A DNA stretch of 64,000 nt from DAIRDK01 sp035403225 (lineage in GTDB: Bacteria; Bacteroidota; Bacteroidia; Bacteroidales; FEN-979), in contig DAONET010000005.1 of the NCBI GenBank assembly GCA_035403225.1, forward strand, positions 1 through 64,000, given 5' to 3'. The notes beneath the pieces were generated by a model, which was given only the letters and a program-made list of their open reading frames with translations, was not told the DNA's origin and searched no databases. Made by a program: the position numbers and the translations under genes. Each line of letters opens with the position of its first letter. Within the stretch, counting starts at the first letter, position 1. Of the stretch, positions 51,371 through 60,236 are shown piece after piece.

Positions 51371-52441
51371 TTAACTGACGGCTTCTTTTAACCTTTCGGC
51401 GTTCTCAGCCAGCTGCAGGGCATCGATAAGAGGCTGCACATCGCCATCGAGGACGACCGGAAGATTATACAGGGTCAGGTTTATACGGTGATCGGTGACA
51501 CGACTTTGCGGCCAGTTATAGGTGCGGATCTTGGCAGAACGATCGCCCGTGGAAACCATCGTTTTTCTTTTTTTCGATATCTCGTCGAGATATTTCTTGT
51601 ATTCGAGTTCATAAAGCCGGGTACGAAGCACCTTCATGGCTTTTTCAAAGTTCTTGATCTGAGACTTCTCATCCTGACAACTCACCACAATACCCGATGG
51701 AATGTGGGTGAGCCGGATGGCGGAATAGGTGGTGTTGACTGACTGTCCGCCCGGACCTGAAGAGCAGAAGGTGTCTTTCCTTACATCTGACTGCTTGATC
51801 TCGACATCAAATTCATCGGCTTCAGGAAGTACCGCCACCGTAGCGGCAGAAGTATGCACCCGCCCCTGCGTTTCCGTTTGAGGGACCCGTTGTACGCGGT
51901 GAACACCCGATTCGTATTTCATCTGCCCGTAAGCCCCGTCGCCAATGACATTGAAGATGATTTCCTTGAAACCACCCATGGTGCCTTCCGTAAAGTCAAC
52001 CAACTCGATTTTCCAACGACGCGTTTCACAGTATTTGGTATACATGCGATACAGGTCCCCGGCAAAAAGGCTGGCTTCGTCGCCACCTGTCCCTGCACGG
52101 ATCTCTACTACCGCGTTCTTGCCATCCTCCGGATCCGACGGGATCAGCATCAGGCGTATATCTTCTTCCAGCTTGTTTTTTTCTTCGGAATAAACATTCA
52201 ACTCTTCTTTCGCCATCGACCGGAACTCTTCATCCTTTTCATTATAGATGATCTCTTTCGCGTTTTCGATGTTTGCCAGGATGGTCTTATATTTTTCAAA
52301 AGCTTCAATGATGGGCAACAACTCTTTGTAGTCCTTGTTTAACTTGACATACCGTTTCATGTCACTCATTACCGAAGGATCATTCATCTGCTGCTGAATG
52401 TCTTCGAACTTAACTTTTATCGCTTCCAGTTTTTCGAGCAT
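51371..52441 (-). CDS. prfA: Peptide chain release factor 1
   Basis: A class-I release factor of 356 residues from the ATG at 52441. It shows the catalytic GGQ loop (SSGPGGQSVNTTYSAIRLTH), VEIRAGTGGDEASLFAGDL, and the region HRVQRVP. It ends translation at UAA and UAG. A consensus -7 box (TACCTTTG, 52463-52470) overlaps the farther ATG at 52465, which supports the downstream start; MLEKLEAIKVKFED also fits the family N-terminus. Confidence 0.96.
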   Translation of the reverse strand: MLEKLEAIKVKFEDIQQQMNDPSVMSDMKRYVKLNKDYKELLPIIEAFEKYKTILANIENAKEIIYNEKDEEFRSMAKEELNVYSEEKNKLEEDIRLMLIPSDPEDGKNAVVEIRAGTGGDEASLFAGDLYRMYTKYCETRRWKIELVDFTEGTMGGFKEIIFNVIGDGAYGQMKYESGVHRVQRVPQTETQGRVHTSAATVAVLPEADEFDVEIKQSDVRKDTFCSSGPGGQSVNTTYSAIRLTHIPSGIVVSCQDEKSQIKNFEKAMKVLRTRLYELEYKKYLDEISKKRKTMVSTGDRSAKIRTYNWPQSRVTDHRINLTLYNLPVVLDGDVQPLIDALQLAENAERLKEAVS

Positions 52442-52462
52442 ATCTCTCTTTAATTCCGGGTG

Positions 52463-52470
52463 CAAAGGTA
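52463..52470 (-). promoter_or_regulatory. -7 element of prfA
   Basis: TACCTTTG on the minus strand matches TAnnTTTG, 22 nt before the ATG at 52441. No TTG is at the usual distance, so it is a partial promoter call. Confidence 0.5.
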
Positions 52471-52531
52471 CGAATGTTTCACCTCCCCTGAAAATCCGGG
52501 AGATGATTCATCCGGGTTATTAAAAATGGTC

Positions 52532-53701
52532 TTAGTATTCGAAGGTGCCTTCTTCGTTGATGATCGTCAGCTGATTCCGGTCAGAAGCTTCGCAACGGCC
52601 GATAATACGGGCATCAATGCCAAATCCCCGGCTGATACGGATCAAATCGTCGGCAATGGTTTCCGGAGCATATAATTCCATCCGATGCCCCATGTTGAAA
52701 ACCTGGTACATTTCCCTCAACGGGGTCTGCGATTCTTCCCGGATCAGGCTGAACAGTGGTGGAATGGGGAAGAGGTTATCCTTGATGACATGCATCTTCT
52801 CTACGAAATGCAGAACTTTTGTCTGAGCGCCTCCCGAGCAGTGTACCATCCCGTGAATAGAGGGAAAATACTCTTCAAGGACCGCCCGGATGACCGGTGC
52901 ATAGGTGCGGGTAGGAGAGAGAATCAGCTTGCCGATATCGATGCCGGGAACCTCCGAGGGATCCGTCAGTAACTTATTACCGCTATACACAAGTTTATCG
53001 GGTACCCTGTCATCGAAACTCTCCGGGTATTTGAAAGCATACATCTTGGTCAGGACATCGTGACGGGCCGAAGTGAGACCGTTACTCCCCATGCCACCGT
53101 TGTAACCGCTCTCATAGGTTGCTTGTCCGAAAGAAGCCAGTCCGACGATCACATCACCTGACCGGATCCCGGCATTATCAACGACTCTGCTGCGCGGCAT
53201 GCGGCAGCACACGGTTGAATCAACGATGATGGTCCGCACCAGGTCACCTACGTCTGCGGTCTCGCCGCCGGTCGACCAGATGCCAATTCCCAGCGTCCTC
53301 ATGGCGGATAAAAACTCTTCTGTCCCTTCTATGACGGCCGAGATCACTTCCCCGGGAACCAACTGCTTATTCCGGCCAATCGTGCTGGATAATAAAATAT
53401 GATCCGTGGCTCCGACACAGAGGAGGTCGTCCAGGTTCATCACCACCGCATCCTGAGCAATGCCTTTCCATACACTCAGATCACCGGTTTCTTTCCAGTA
53501 AAGATAAGCCAGAGAAGATTTGGTGCCGGCGCCATCGGCATGCATGATGGTACAATACTGCTCATCGTTTCCGGAGATATCGGGGATGATCTTGCAAAAA
53601 GCTTTGGGATAAAGCCCTTTGTCAACATGGCGGATAGCGGCATGTACTTCTTCCTTTGAAAAGGAGACGCCGCGCTGTTCGTATTTTGACGGATCAGTCA
53701 A
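52532..53701 (-). CDS. purM: Phosphoribosylformylglycinamidine cyclo-ligase
   Basis: A 389-residue AIR synthase, the longer form typical of Bacteroidota. Conserved parts are MHADGAGTKSSLAYLYW, VMNLDDLLCVGAT, the GGETADVGD loop and MVHCSGGAQTKVL. It makes aminoimidazole ribonucleotide in purine synthesis. Its start is 3 bp from the stop of the OmpA-family gene, suggesting read-through transcription. Confidence 0.93.
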   Translation of the reverse strand: MTDPSKYEQRGVSFSKEEVHAAIRHVDKGLYPKAFCKIIPDISGNDEQYCTIMHADGAGTKSSLAYLYWKETGDLSVWKGIAQDAVVMNLDDLLCVGATDHILLSSTIGRNKQLVPGEVISAVIEGTEEFLSAMRTLGIGIWSTGGETADVGDLVRTIIVDSTVCCRMPRSRVVDNAGIRSGDVIVGLASFGQATYESGYNGGMGSNGLTSARHDVLTKMYAFKYPESFDDRVPDKLVYSGNKLLTDPSEVPGIDIGKLILSPTRTYAPVIRAVLEEYFPSIHGMVHCSGGAQTKVLHFVEKMHVIKDNLFPIPPLFSLIREESQTPLREMYQVFNMGHRMELYAPETIADDLIRISRGFGIDARIIGRCEASDRNQLTIINEEGTFEY

Positions 53702-53703
53702 GG

Positions 53704-56157
53704 CTATTCAAATATAATCTTTTGGTTATCAATATCCACCGAGAACGTGCCAAAAAGCTTCAAGGTGTTTTCACCGAACCTGATCATCGGCGTTTTCCTG
53801 TTCACCGTGGCTTTTACATCATAAATGCTGTTTTTCCCGATCTTCAGTTCTTTGATGTTGAAGACGGCTTTGTCGGCAATGCTCCCTTCTCCGATGATTT
53901 TGGAAGGATCTCCTTCAAAATCCTCTTTGGAGATGGCCCCGCTTTTCAACAGACGGAGGGCTTCGGAAGAGGAGATGTAAAACTCCTTCTCTTTCGGGTC
54001 GTATTCGAATCCGACTGTATTACCGTTCACATAACAGGTCGACTTGTACATCTCATCCTTGGTGAGGGTGAAATCAATGCTGTTCTCTTCAGGTTCTGTA
54101 ACGACTTCAATTTTATGGGGAGCAGCCACCACCGGCGATGCCTTCGGGATGAAATCATTCCGCAGGATCGAGAACTCCGTCCGGCGGTTTAACTGATGAG
54201 CGGCTTCCTTCACGGCAGTGTTGGGAAGCAGGTTGATGACAGAATCTGTCAGCACCGTCCCGGCTTTGAACGTATATCCTTCTTTGGTGATGTCGCGGTT
54301 AAGCGTTCTGGGAACCCGTTCGCCGTAACCTTTGGCCACCAGCCTGTCGGGGTCAATCCCACGCGTGATGAGGTAATCCACCACCGACTGGGCACGCTTT
54401 TGCGACAGGATGTCATTTCGTTCATCACTATCCCGTGAGTCGGTGTGGGAGGCCAGTTCGACAACAATGTTTTCGTTGGCGTCCAACGTCTCGATCAACC
54501 CCTGTAACGAATCCTGGAACTGCGGTTTCAGATCCCACTTGGCCAGGTCATAAAGGATATCGGGTAATACCACGGGCTTCTTCGGGATGGGACGAAGAAC
54601 GATATCGCGGATAAAATCTTTGCTCTTTTCAACGCCGACGGTTGTTTCCTTTGCTTTTTCGTTGAAATAGTCTTTTTTGGTGATCGTGATATCATACGTG
54701 GTATTGGCGAAGATCTGATTTTTGTTGAAGGAATAATGACCGCGGTCGTCAGTGGTAAATTTGGCAGTCCTGCCATTGGTGCCAACGATGCGTACTTCGG
54801 CTCCGGGAACGGGCTGTAAGGTACGGTCATCAGTGACCGTACCTTCGAGGGTGAAGTACACCGGGGGAATGATGAAGGAATAGATGTCATCTTTCCCTTT
54901 TCCACCGGGGCGGTTGGAGGAAAAATACCCTTCTTCCGGTTCTTCCGGGTTAAACACGATGGCAAAGTCATCGGAACTTGAATTGATCGGGTATTTCATG
55001 TTTTCCGGTTCCGACCAGATGCCGTTCTCCAACGTGCTGCGGAAGATGTCCAAACCACCCATACCGGGATGTCCGTTGGAGGCAAAATACAAGGTTGAAT
55101 CGTTGCGTAAGAAGGGGAACATTTCATCGCCGGGAGTATTTACCCGCGATCCCAGGTTCTCTGGCCGGCCCCAGGCACCCCCTTTGCCTTTCTTTTTCAC
55201 CATCCACAGGTCTTTCCCGCCATGTCCGCCCATGATATCCGAAGAATAGATCAGCACGGTCTCATTGTCCGAAACAGTGGGGTGACCAAAGACGGTGGCG
55301 CTGTCGCCTCCCAGGTCGATCTTGGCAGGATCGCCCCAGTTGTTGATCCCTGTTCTGGAGACTTTATAGATGGCACATCCGTTTTTCTTTTTATCTTCAT
55401 TCCAGCAACGGGTGAAGTACAAAGCCAGAAACCGTTGGTTGAACTGCCCTACGCCTTCATTGGCTTTTGTATCAATAATGCCGCCCTGTTCCAGTAAAAC
55501 AGGGGCGCTCCATTCACCTTTGCGGTCTTTCTTGGCCAGAAAGAGATCCGTGAATTCCATGCCTGTCCAGTTATCCAGGCTCTTGCCGGTGGAGGCAGCA
55601 CGGTCGGAGGTGAAGATGATGGATGAAAAGTTGCGGTCTGCATAAGCAGGAGCAAACTCTTCGTCACGGGTGTTGATCTTCTTTTCGGCGATCACCTCAT
55701 ACTTGGATGGGTTTTTCATCCATTCTATGGCATCATTCGTTGCGGAAATGAGGGCGTTAATACCCGGATCATTCGGCACTTTTTCTTGATAGGCAGAATA
55801 TTGTTTCAGCGCTTCCTCGAAATTGCCGTTCATCTTCAGCGCATCGCCATAATACAGGTATATCTTCGGCTGTTTGTTGATCAGTTTGCTGGTGAGCAGG
55901 CGTTTGTAAGCAGTCTCTGCACGTTTGGTGTTGTTCATCAGACGGTAACATTCGGCCATCTGGAAAGAGATCCGTTCACGTTCTTCCTTGTTCTTTTTGA
56001 CCTTGGAATAGGCTTTCTGGTATTTTTTCAAGGCAAGAAAATATTGCTGGTCGTTGAATGATTCATCAGCCGACCGTGAATATCGGTTCTGCGCGAAACT
56101 CCCGGCTGAAACGATGATCACCAGCAACAAGGTCATTATGGATCGGTTCATATTCAT
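53704..56157 (-). CDS. OmpA-family protein with TPR, PD40 and a degenerate retropepsin-like domain
   Basis: From the ATG at 56157 (817 residues) a signal peptide (residues 1-23) is followed by TPR-like helices (about 25-135), a PD40 propeller (about 165-435: FTSDRA, YSSDIMGGHGGKDLWMV, FASNGHPGMGGLDIFRS, FSSNRPGGKGKDDIYSF), a carboxypeptidase-regulatory-like domain (about 440-530) and an OmpA peptidoglycan-binding domain (about 545-665, ELASHTDSRDSDERNDILSQKRA). This order recalls PorE-type T9SS proteins. Unusually, a C-terminal part (about 695-817) follows that aligns by eye with bacterial retropepsin-like proteases (SSEALRLLKSGAISKEDFEG, LKIGKNSIYDVKATV, FGTFSVDI). Asp720 is kept, but the DTG triad reads DPK. 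A far upstream ATG (56277) is impossible because the secDF terminator lies in between. Confidence 0.85.
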   Translation of the reverse strand: MNMNRSIMTLLLVIIVSAGSFAQNRYSRSADESFNDQQYFLALKKYQKAYSKVKKNKEERERISFQMAECYRLMNNTKRAETAYKRLLTSKLINKQPKIYLYYGDALKMNGNFEEALKQYSAYQEKVPNDPGINALISATNDAIEWMKNPSKYEVIAEKKINTRDEEFAPAYADRNFSSIIFTSDRAASTGKSLDNWTGMEFTDLFLAKKDRKGEWSAPVLLEQGGIIDTKANEGVGQFNQRFLALYFTRCWNEDKKKNGCAIYKVSRTGINNWGDPAKIDLGGDSATVFGHPTVSDNETVLIYSSDIMGGHGGKDLWMVKKKGKGGAWGRPENLGSRVNTPGDEMFPFLRNDSTLYFASNGHPGMGGLDIFRSTLENGIWSEPENMKYPINSSSDDFAIVFNPEEPEEGYFSSNRPGGKGKDDIYSFIIPPVYFTLEGTVTDDRTLQPVPGAEVRIVGTNGRTAKFTTDDRGHYSFNKNQIFANTTYDITITKKDYFNEKAKETTVGVEKSKDFIRDIVLRPIPKKPVVLPDILYDLAKWDLKPQFQDSLQGLIETLDANENIVVELASHTDSRDSDERNDILSQKRAQSVVDYLITRGIDPDRLVAKGYGERVPRTLNRDITKEGYTFKAGTVLTDSVINLLPNTAVKEAAHQLNRRTEFSILRNDFIPKASPVVAAPHKIEVVTEPEENSIDFTLTKDEMYKSTCYVNGNTVGFEYDPKEKEFYISSSEALRLLKSGAISKEDFEGDPSKIIGEGSIADKAVFNIKELKIGKNSIYDVKATVNRKTPMIRFGENTLKLFGTFSVDIDNQKIIFE

Positions 56158-56178
56158 CTTTCCGTCTGATAAACTGGA

Positions 56179-56186
56179 CAAAGTTA
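56179..56186 (-). promoter_or_regulatory. -7 element of the OmpA-family gene
   Basis: TAACTTTG on the minus strand matches TAnnTTTG, 21 nt before the ATG at 56157. A TTG lies 14 nt upstream (56203-56201), shorter than usual. Confidence 0.5.
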
Positions 56187-56224
56187 AAAAATATAACGTA
56201 CAATGCAGGGTTATAGTACCTCTT

Positions 56225-56261
56225 AAAAAAAAGCAGGGACCATTGTATGAAAGGTCCCTGC
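56225..56261 (-). terminator. Intrinsic terminator of secDF
   Basis: A perfect 9-bp stem (GCAGGGACC / GGTCCCTGC, 11-nt loop) is followed on the minus strand by a run of T (56232-56225), 23 bp after the secDF stop. It separates secDF from the OmpA-family gene. Confidence 0.92.
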
Positions 56262-56284
56262 CAGGTATAGAAAGCAAGAAATAC

Positions 56285-59200
56285 TTATTTCTTTTCTTTG
56301 GCCAGTTCGCGGCGTTCTTTTCTTTTCTTCTGAAGCCGGATCAGGTCGTATGCAATAGGCGTTGCGTTAAACACCGATGAGTAGGTACCGGAAACAACCC
56401 CGATGATGAGGGCGAAGGTGAACCCGCGCAACACTTCACCGCCAAAGATGAAGATTACGATCAGGGTGACCAGGGTTACGCCTGAAGTGTTGATGGTACG
56501 TCCCAGGGTGCTGTTGATAGCGTGGTTGATATTCACGGCCAGGTCGCGTTTCGGGTAGAGTTTGATGTGCTCACGAATCCTGTCGAAGATGATGACCGTA
56601 TCCATGATAGAGTACCCGATGATGGTCAACAGGGCGGCAATGAAGTCCTGCCCGATTTCCATGCTGAATGGCATGATGCCGTGCAACAAGGTAAAGACGG
56701 TCAGAATGATCAACGTATCATGTGCCAGAGCCGCGACACCTCCGAGTCCGTACTGCCAGTTCCGGAACCGGATGGCGATATAGATAAAGATGATGACCAG
56801 CGAGCAGATGACGGCGAAGACGGCCTGCCAGATCAACGCATAGGAAATGGACGGGTCGATACGCTGCGAACTCATCTCTCCGATGATCTTTCCGGGTTTG
56901 TCTGACTTGTAATCAGAATAAGCCAACGGGGTCTTGTAGAATCCCTTAATTCCGGAGAAAACTTTCGAGTCGACGATGGAGTCGGCAGCCAGTGAACGCT
57001 CGTTGATCATGTATTTGGTTGTGATCTTTACCTGGTTGCTGGGGCCGAATGTCTTCACTTCAGGCGATTCGCCAAGGGAACGGTGCAGGGAAGCACGCAC
57101 ATCGTTGGTGGTTACCGGCTGGTCAAAACGTACTACGTAGCTACGGCCACCGGTGAAATCCAGACCCGGATCAAGTCCGCGGATGAAGATCGAGATAATC
57201 CCCGGGATGATAACAGCCAGGGAGATCATATACATAGTATACCTGACCTTGATAAAGTCGAAATGAAGGTTCGTGAAGGCGTTGATGGAGAACTTGTATC
57301 CGACTTTGATCTTGATATCGCGGTCGAGCATCCATTCGAAACAGAGTCGTGCGATAAAGATGGAGGTAAAGAGGGAGAGCAACAAACCGATCACGAGGGT
57401 GGTAGCAAAACCTTGAATAGGTCCGCTTCCGAAGATGTAGAGGACGATACCGGTCAGGATGGTGGTGACGTGACCGTCGATGATGGCGGACAGAGCATGG
57501 TGGAACCCGTCTTTCACCACCAGTCGCATGCCTTTGCCGGCACGGATCTCCTCTCGCATACGCTCGTAGATGATAACGTTTGAGTCGACTGCCATAGCGA
57601 GCGTCAGTACGATACCGGCGATACCAGGCAGGGTAAGGACAGCTCCGATGGAGGCCAGCACGCCAAAGAGGAAGAATACGTTGCAGAACAGGGCGATATC
57701 GGCCACATGACCGGCGCCTGCATAGTAGAGCGACATATACATCAGTACCCCGATGAATGCAATGATGAAGGAGATGAACCCTGCCCGGATGGATTCGCTA
57801 CCGAGGGTGGGTCCGACTACTTCTTCCGAAGCGATCCTGGCGGGAGCCGGGAGTTTACCGGCCTTGAGGATATTGGCAAGGTCCTGCGCTTCTTCAACCG
57901 TCATGTCACCACCGGTAATTGAAGATTGGCCGTTGGGGATTTCACCGTTGACATTGGGGTAAGAATAAACATAATTATCAAGTACGATAGCGACCTGTTT
58001 CCCAATGTTCTCTCCGGTCAAACGTTTCCAGATACGTGCACCTTCGGAGTTCATGGCCATGGAGACTTCCACGCGTCCGTTCTGGTCATAGTCCTGACGG
58101 GCATTGGTGATCACATCTCCGCCCAGGGCAGGAGAGCCATCACGCGACGTGATTTTCAGGGCAACCAGTTCGAGGACGTCTTTAGCCTCGGCGCGGGGTT
58201 TTACGGTCCAGGCCAGTTTCATATCCCGGGGGAACATATTGGTCACCAGCTTGAGCAGGTGGTTCACGTGCGCGGTATCTTTAATAAAGGCACGACCGAC
58301 CATAGCTGTCTGTCCGGGAACATAGGAACCGTCTTTATTCTGATAGATAGCGGGATTCAGGTAAGCGAAAAGAGGATTGTTCTTGGCATATTCTTCGAAC
58401 GACTTCTGATCTTTTCCGGGGCCGGCTTTTTTAGCGGTATCTTTTTCCAGCTGTTTCAGCAGGGCATTTCCTCCCGAGGTATCTTTTTTCGTCTGTTCAG
58501 GAGTTTTTGCTTCTTCTTTTTTCGCTGCTTTCTCAGTGGTTTTCTTCTCTGCCAACGTCGTCCCGGAAACTCCTGCTTTCAGGGCGGTAGTGTCAACACC
58601 TGCCAGTGAGTCAATAGTGGTAGTGTCTCCTCCGGCGGCGAGGATAGTGGTCAGCCTTTTGTTGGCTTCGGCGAAATATTGATACAGATCGGGGAATTGA
58701 TAAGTTTCCCAGAACTCAAGTTGTGCAGTTCCCTGGAGGAGCTTACGGACACGGGCGGGATCTTTGATACCGGGGAGCTCGATCAGGATACGTCCGGCCG
58801 TTTGCATCTTGTTGATGTTGGGCTGGGCGACACCAAAACGGTCGATACGTGTCCGGAGAATCTGATAGGTCCGGTCGATAGCGTCGTTGGTCTCTTTCCT
58901 GATGACACTGATGACCTGTTCGTTAGTGGAGTTGAAGTTGATCTGGTCTTTCAGCTCAACCGTGGTAAAGATGGAAGCCAGTTTGGCATTGGGATCCACT
59001 TGTTTGAACGATTCTGCAAAAAGGTCGACAAAGTCTTTGGTACTCGATTTTTCTTTTTCAATGGCAATGGTCATGGCTTTGTTGAAAGTGACGTCCTGAC
59101 TGTATCCGGACAGGGCCCGGATTATATCGGGAACCGAAACTTCCATAGTGATGTTCATCCCACCCTTGAGGTCAAGTCCGAGACCGATTTCGCGTTCGCG

Positions 59201-59488
59201 AACATCTTTCAACGTATACTTTTTGATCAGGATGTTATAGACGACGTTGTTCGCCATCGAATCATTGTAATGTTCTTCACGAGCTTGCGTGATCGAATCC
59301 AGTAAGTAAGTATATTCCTGGGCATTTCCGTTCGAAAGCTTCTGGGCTTCGGTAATAGCAGCTGCTGCTTTGGCAAATTTCTCTGCTTTCTTTGATTGAC
59401 GCCAGCTTACTAAAGTAAAGGATAGCTGAAAAATACATACTAGTCCGAAAATGATCGCAAAAAACTTAATCGCGCCTTTATTCTGCAT
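56285..59488 (-). CDS. secDF: Fused protein translocase subunits SecD-SecF
   Basis: A 1067-residue fusion typical of Bacteroidota. The SecD half has an N-terminal helix, DLKGGMNITMEV, a large periplasmic domain with an Ala/Lys/Thr-rich insert (about 300-360) and six helices (SIRAGFISFIIAFIGVLMYM, DSNVIIYERMREE). The SecF half has LDFTGGRSYVVRF, then helices with DTVIIFDRIREH. It uses the proton gradient to help Sec-dependent export, including T9SS cargo and lipoproteins. It has its own terminator. Confidence 0.97.
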   Translation of the reverse strand: MQNKGAIKFFAIIFGLVCIFQLSFTLVSWRQSKKAEKFAKAAAAITEAQKLSNGNAQEYTYLLDSITQAREEHYNDSMANNVVYNILIKKYTLKDVREREIGLGLDLKGGMNITMEVSVPDIIRALSGYSQDVTFNKAMTIAIEKEKSSTKDFVDLFAESFKQVDPNAKLASIFTTVELKDQINFNSTNEQVISVIRKETNDAIDRTYQILRTRIDRFGVAQPNINKMQTAGRILIELPGIKDPARVRKLLQGTAQLEFWETYQFPDLYQYFAEANKRLTTILAAGGDTTTIDSLAGVDTTALKAGVSGTTLAEKKTTEKAAKKEEAKTPEQTKKDTSGGNALLKQLEKDTAKKAGPGKDQKSFEEYAKNNPLFAYLNPAIYQNKDGSYVPGQTAMVGRAFIKDTAHVNHLLKLVTNMFPRDMKLAWTVKPRAEAKDVLELVALKITSRDGSPALGGDVITNARQDYDQNGRVEVSMAMNSEGARIWKRLTGENIGKQVAIVLDNYVYSYPNVNGEIPNGQSSITGGDMTVEEAQDLANILKAGKLPAPARIASEEVVGPTLGSESIRAGFISFIIAFIGVLMYMSLYYAGAGHVADIALFCNVFFLFGVLASIGAVLTLPGIAGIVLTLAMAVDSNVIIYERMREEIRAGKGMRLVVKDGFHHALSAIIDGHVTTILTGIVLYIFGSGPIQGFATTLVIGLLLSLFTSIFIARLCFEWMLDRDIKIKVGYKFSINAFTNLHFDFIKVRYTMYMISLAVIIPGIISIFIRGLDPGLDFTGGRSYVVRFDQPVTTNDVRASLHRSLGESPEVKTFGPSNQVKITTKYMINERSLAADSIVDSKVFSGIKGFYKTPLAYSDYKSDKPGKIIGEMSSQRIDPSISYALIWQAVFAVICSLVIIFIYIAIRFRNWQYGLGGVAALAHDTLIILTVFTLLHGIMPFSMEIGQDFIAALLTIIGYSIMDTVIIFDRIREHIKLYPKRDLAVNINHAINSTLGRTINTSGVTLVTLIVIFIFGGEVLRGFTFALIIGVVSGTYSSVFNATPIAYDLIRLQKKRKERRELAKEKK

Positions 59489-59554
59489 GTGTTTAAGGAT
59501 TTAATAAAAGTACTTGTTTTTTTGAGGGTGCGAAGATAGAAAATTTCCGCGTAA

Positions 59555-60079
59555 TTATTGGGATATTTTTTTAATGATTTTCATTCCCTTACTCCGGAAA
59601 CCAGCTGTTTCCTCCTCTAACCGCCATGCAATGGAATCTCGCAACTCCTCTTTCAGGTCGGGTTCGATCTGAATAACCCGGTATAAAATTTCCATGGAAT
59701 ATACCTTCTGTGCAACGGCTTCCCCGGGCGATGTCAGCCATTCAAAACAGGTGTTGACCAGTACGCCCAACTCTTTTTCCGGGAGAGGTAATCGCATCAG
59801 CATCCGTAAAGTGTGCCGCTTGAAAGCGTCATGTCGAAAACGGGGAAGCGCTGCTGCCATCTCTTCAATATACGGGTACAGCCACTCCGGATGAAGCTCT
59901 GCACACAAATCAACCGCCCAAGCTGCTACCCGGGATTCCGGTTCTTCACTGCCCAGGTAAATGCTTGTTAGTTCGGCAAATAACTCCGGACGCTGCTCCA
60001 CGGCATCGGCTACGACGTCCGCCCTGTTACGCCCCATCCCTTTCCGGAGAAGCTCTTGAAGTGGTGTTTGATTTTTCAT
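59555..60079 (-). CDS. Small helical (HEAT-like) protein of unknown function
   Basis: From the ATG at 60079 (174 residues) the protein is nearly all predicted helix, arranged in pairs as in HEAT/ARM folds (ADVVADAVEQRPELFAEL, SRVAAWAVDLCAEL, RHTLRMLMRL, AVAQKVYSMEILYRV). No signal peptide, membrane helix or catalytic motif is seen. I do not recognise a named family. A consensus -7 box (60095-60102) overlaps the ATG at 60097, which favours the downstream start. Confidence 0.75.
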   Translation of the reverse strand: MKNQTPLQELLRKGMGRNRADVVADAVEQRPELFAELTSIYLGSEEPESRVAAWAVDLCAELHPEWLYPYIEEMAAALPRFRHDAFKRHTLRMLMRLPLPEKELGVLVNTCFEWLTSPGEAVAQKVYSMEILYRVIQIEPDLKEELRDSIAWRLEEETAGFRSKGMKIIKKISQ

Positions 60080-60094
60080 GCGATCACGATGGTG

Positions 60095-60102
60095 CAAAGA
60101 TA
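60095..60102 (-). promoter_or_regulatory. -7 element of the HEAT-like gene
   Basis: TATCTTTG on the minus strand matches TAnnTTTG, 15 nt before the ATG at 60079. No TTG at standard spacing. Confidence 0.45.
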
Positions 60103-60150
60103 ATCAACAAGGTTTTTCCTGGTATATATAAATTCAATGACCTAAAATTT

Positions 60151-60158
60151 TAAATTTG
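60151..60158 (+). promoter_or_regulatory. -7 element of the decarboxylase gene
   Basis: TAAATTTG matches TAnnTTTG, 78 nt before the ATG at 60237. It overlaps an alternative TTG start at 60156, which is therefore unlikely to be used. No TTG at standard spacing upstream. Confidence 0.4.
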
Positions 60159-60236
60159 CATAATTTTTTAAATCCGGGTAACTTAGATTGTCAGAAAAAA
60201 GTAAAAGTAGAACGTTTGGATTTTGAATTATCGGCC

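Noticed and set aside
56158..56277. Extended N-terminus for the OmpA-family gene
   Set aside because: It would include the secDF terminator and the -7 box; the signal peptide starts at 56157.
60156..60236. TTG start for the decarboxylase
   Set aside because: The TTG lies inside the TAAATTTG promoter box, and the added residues are not family-like.
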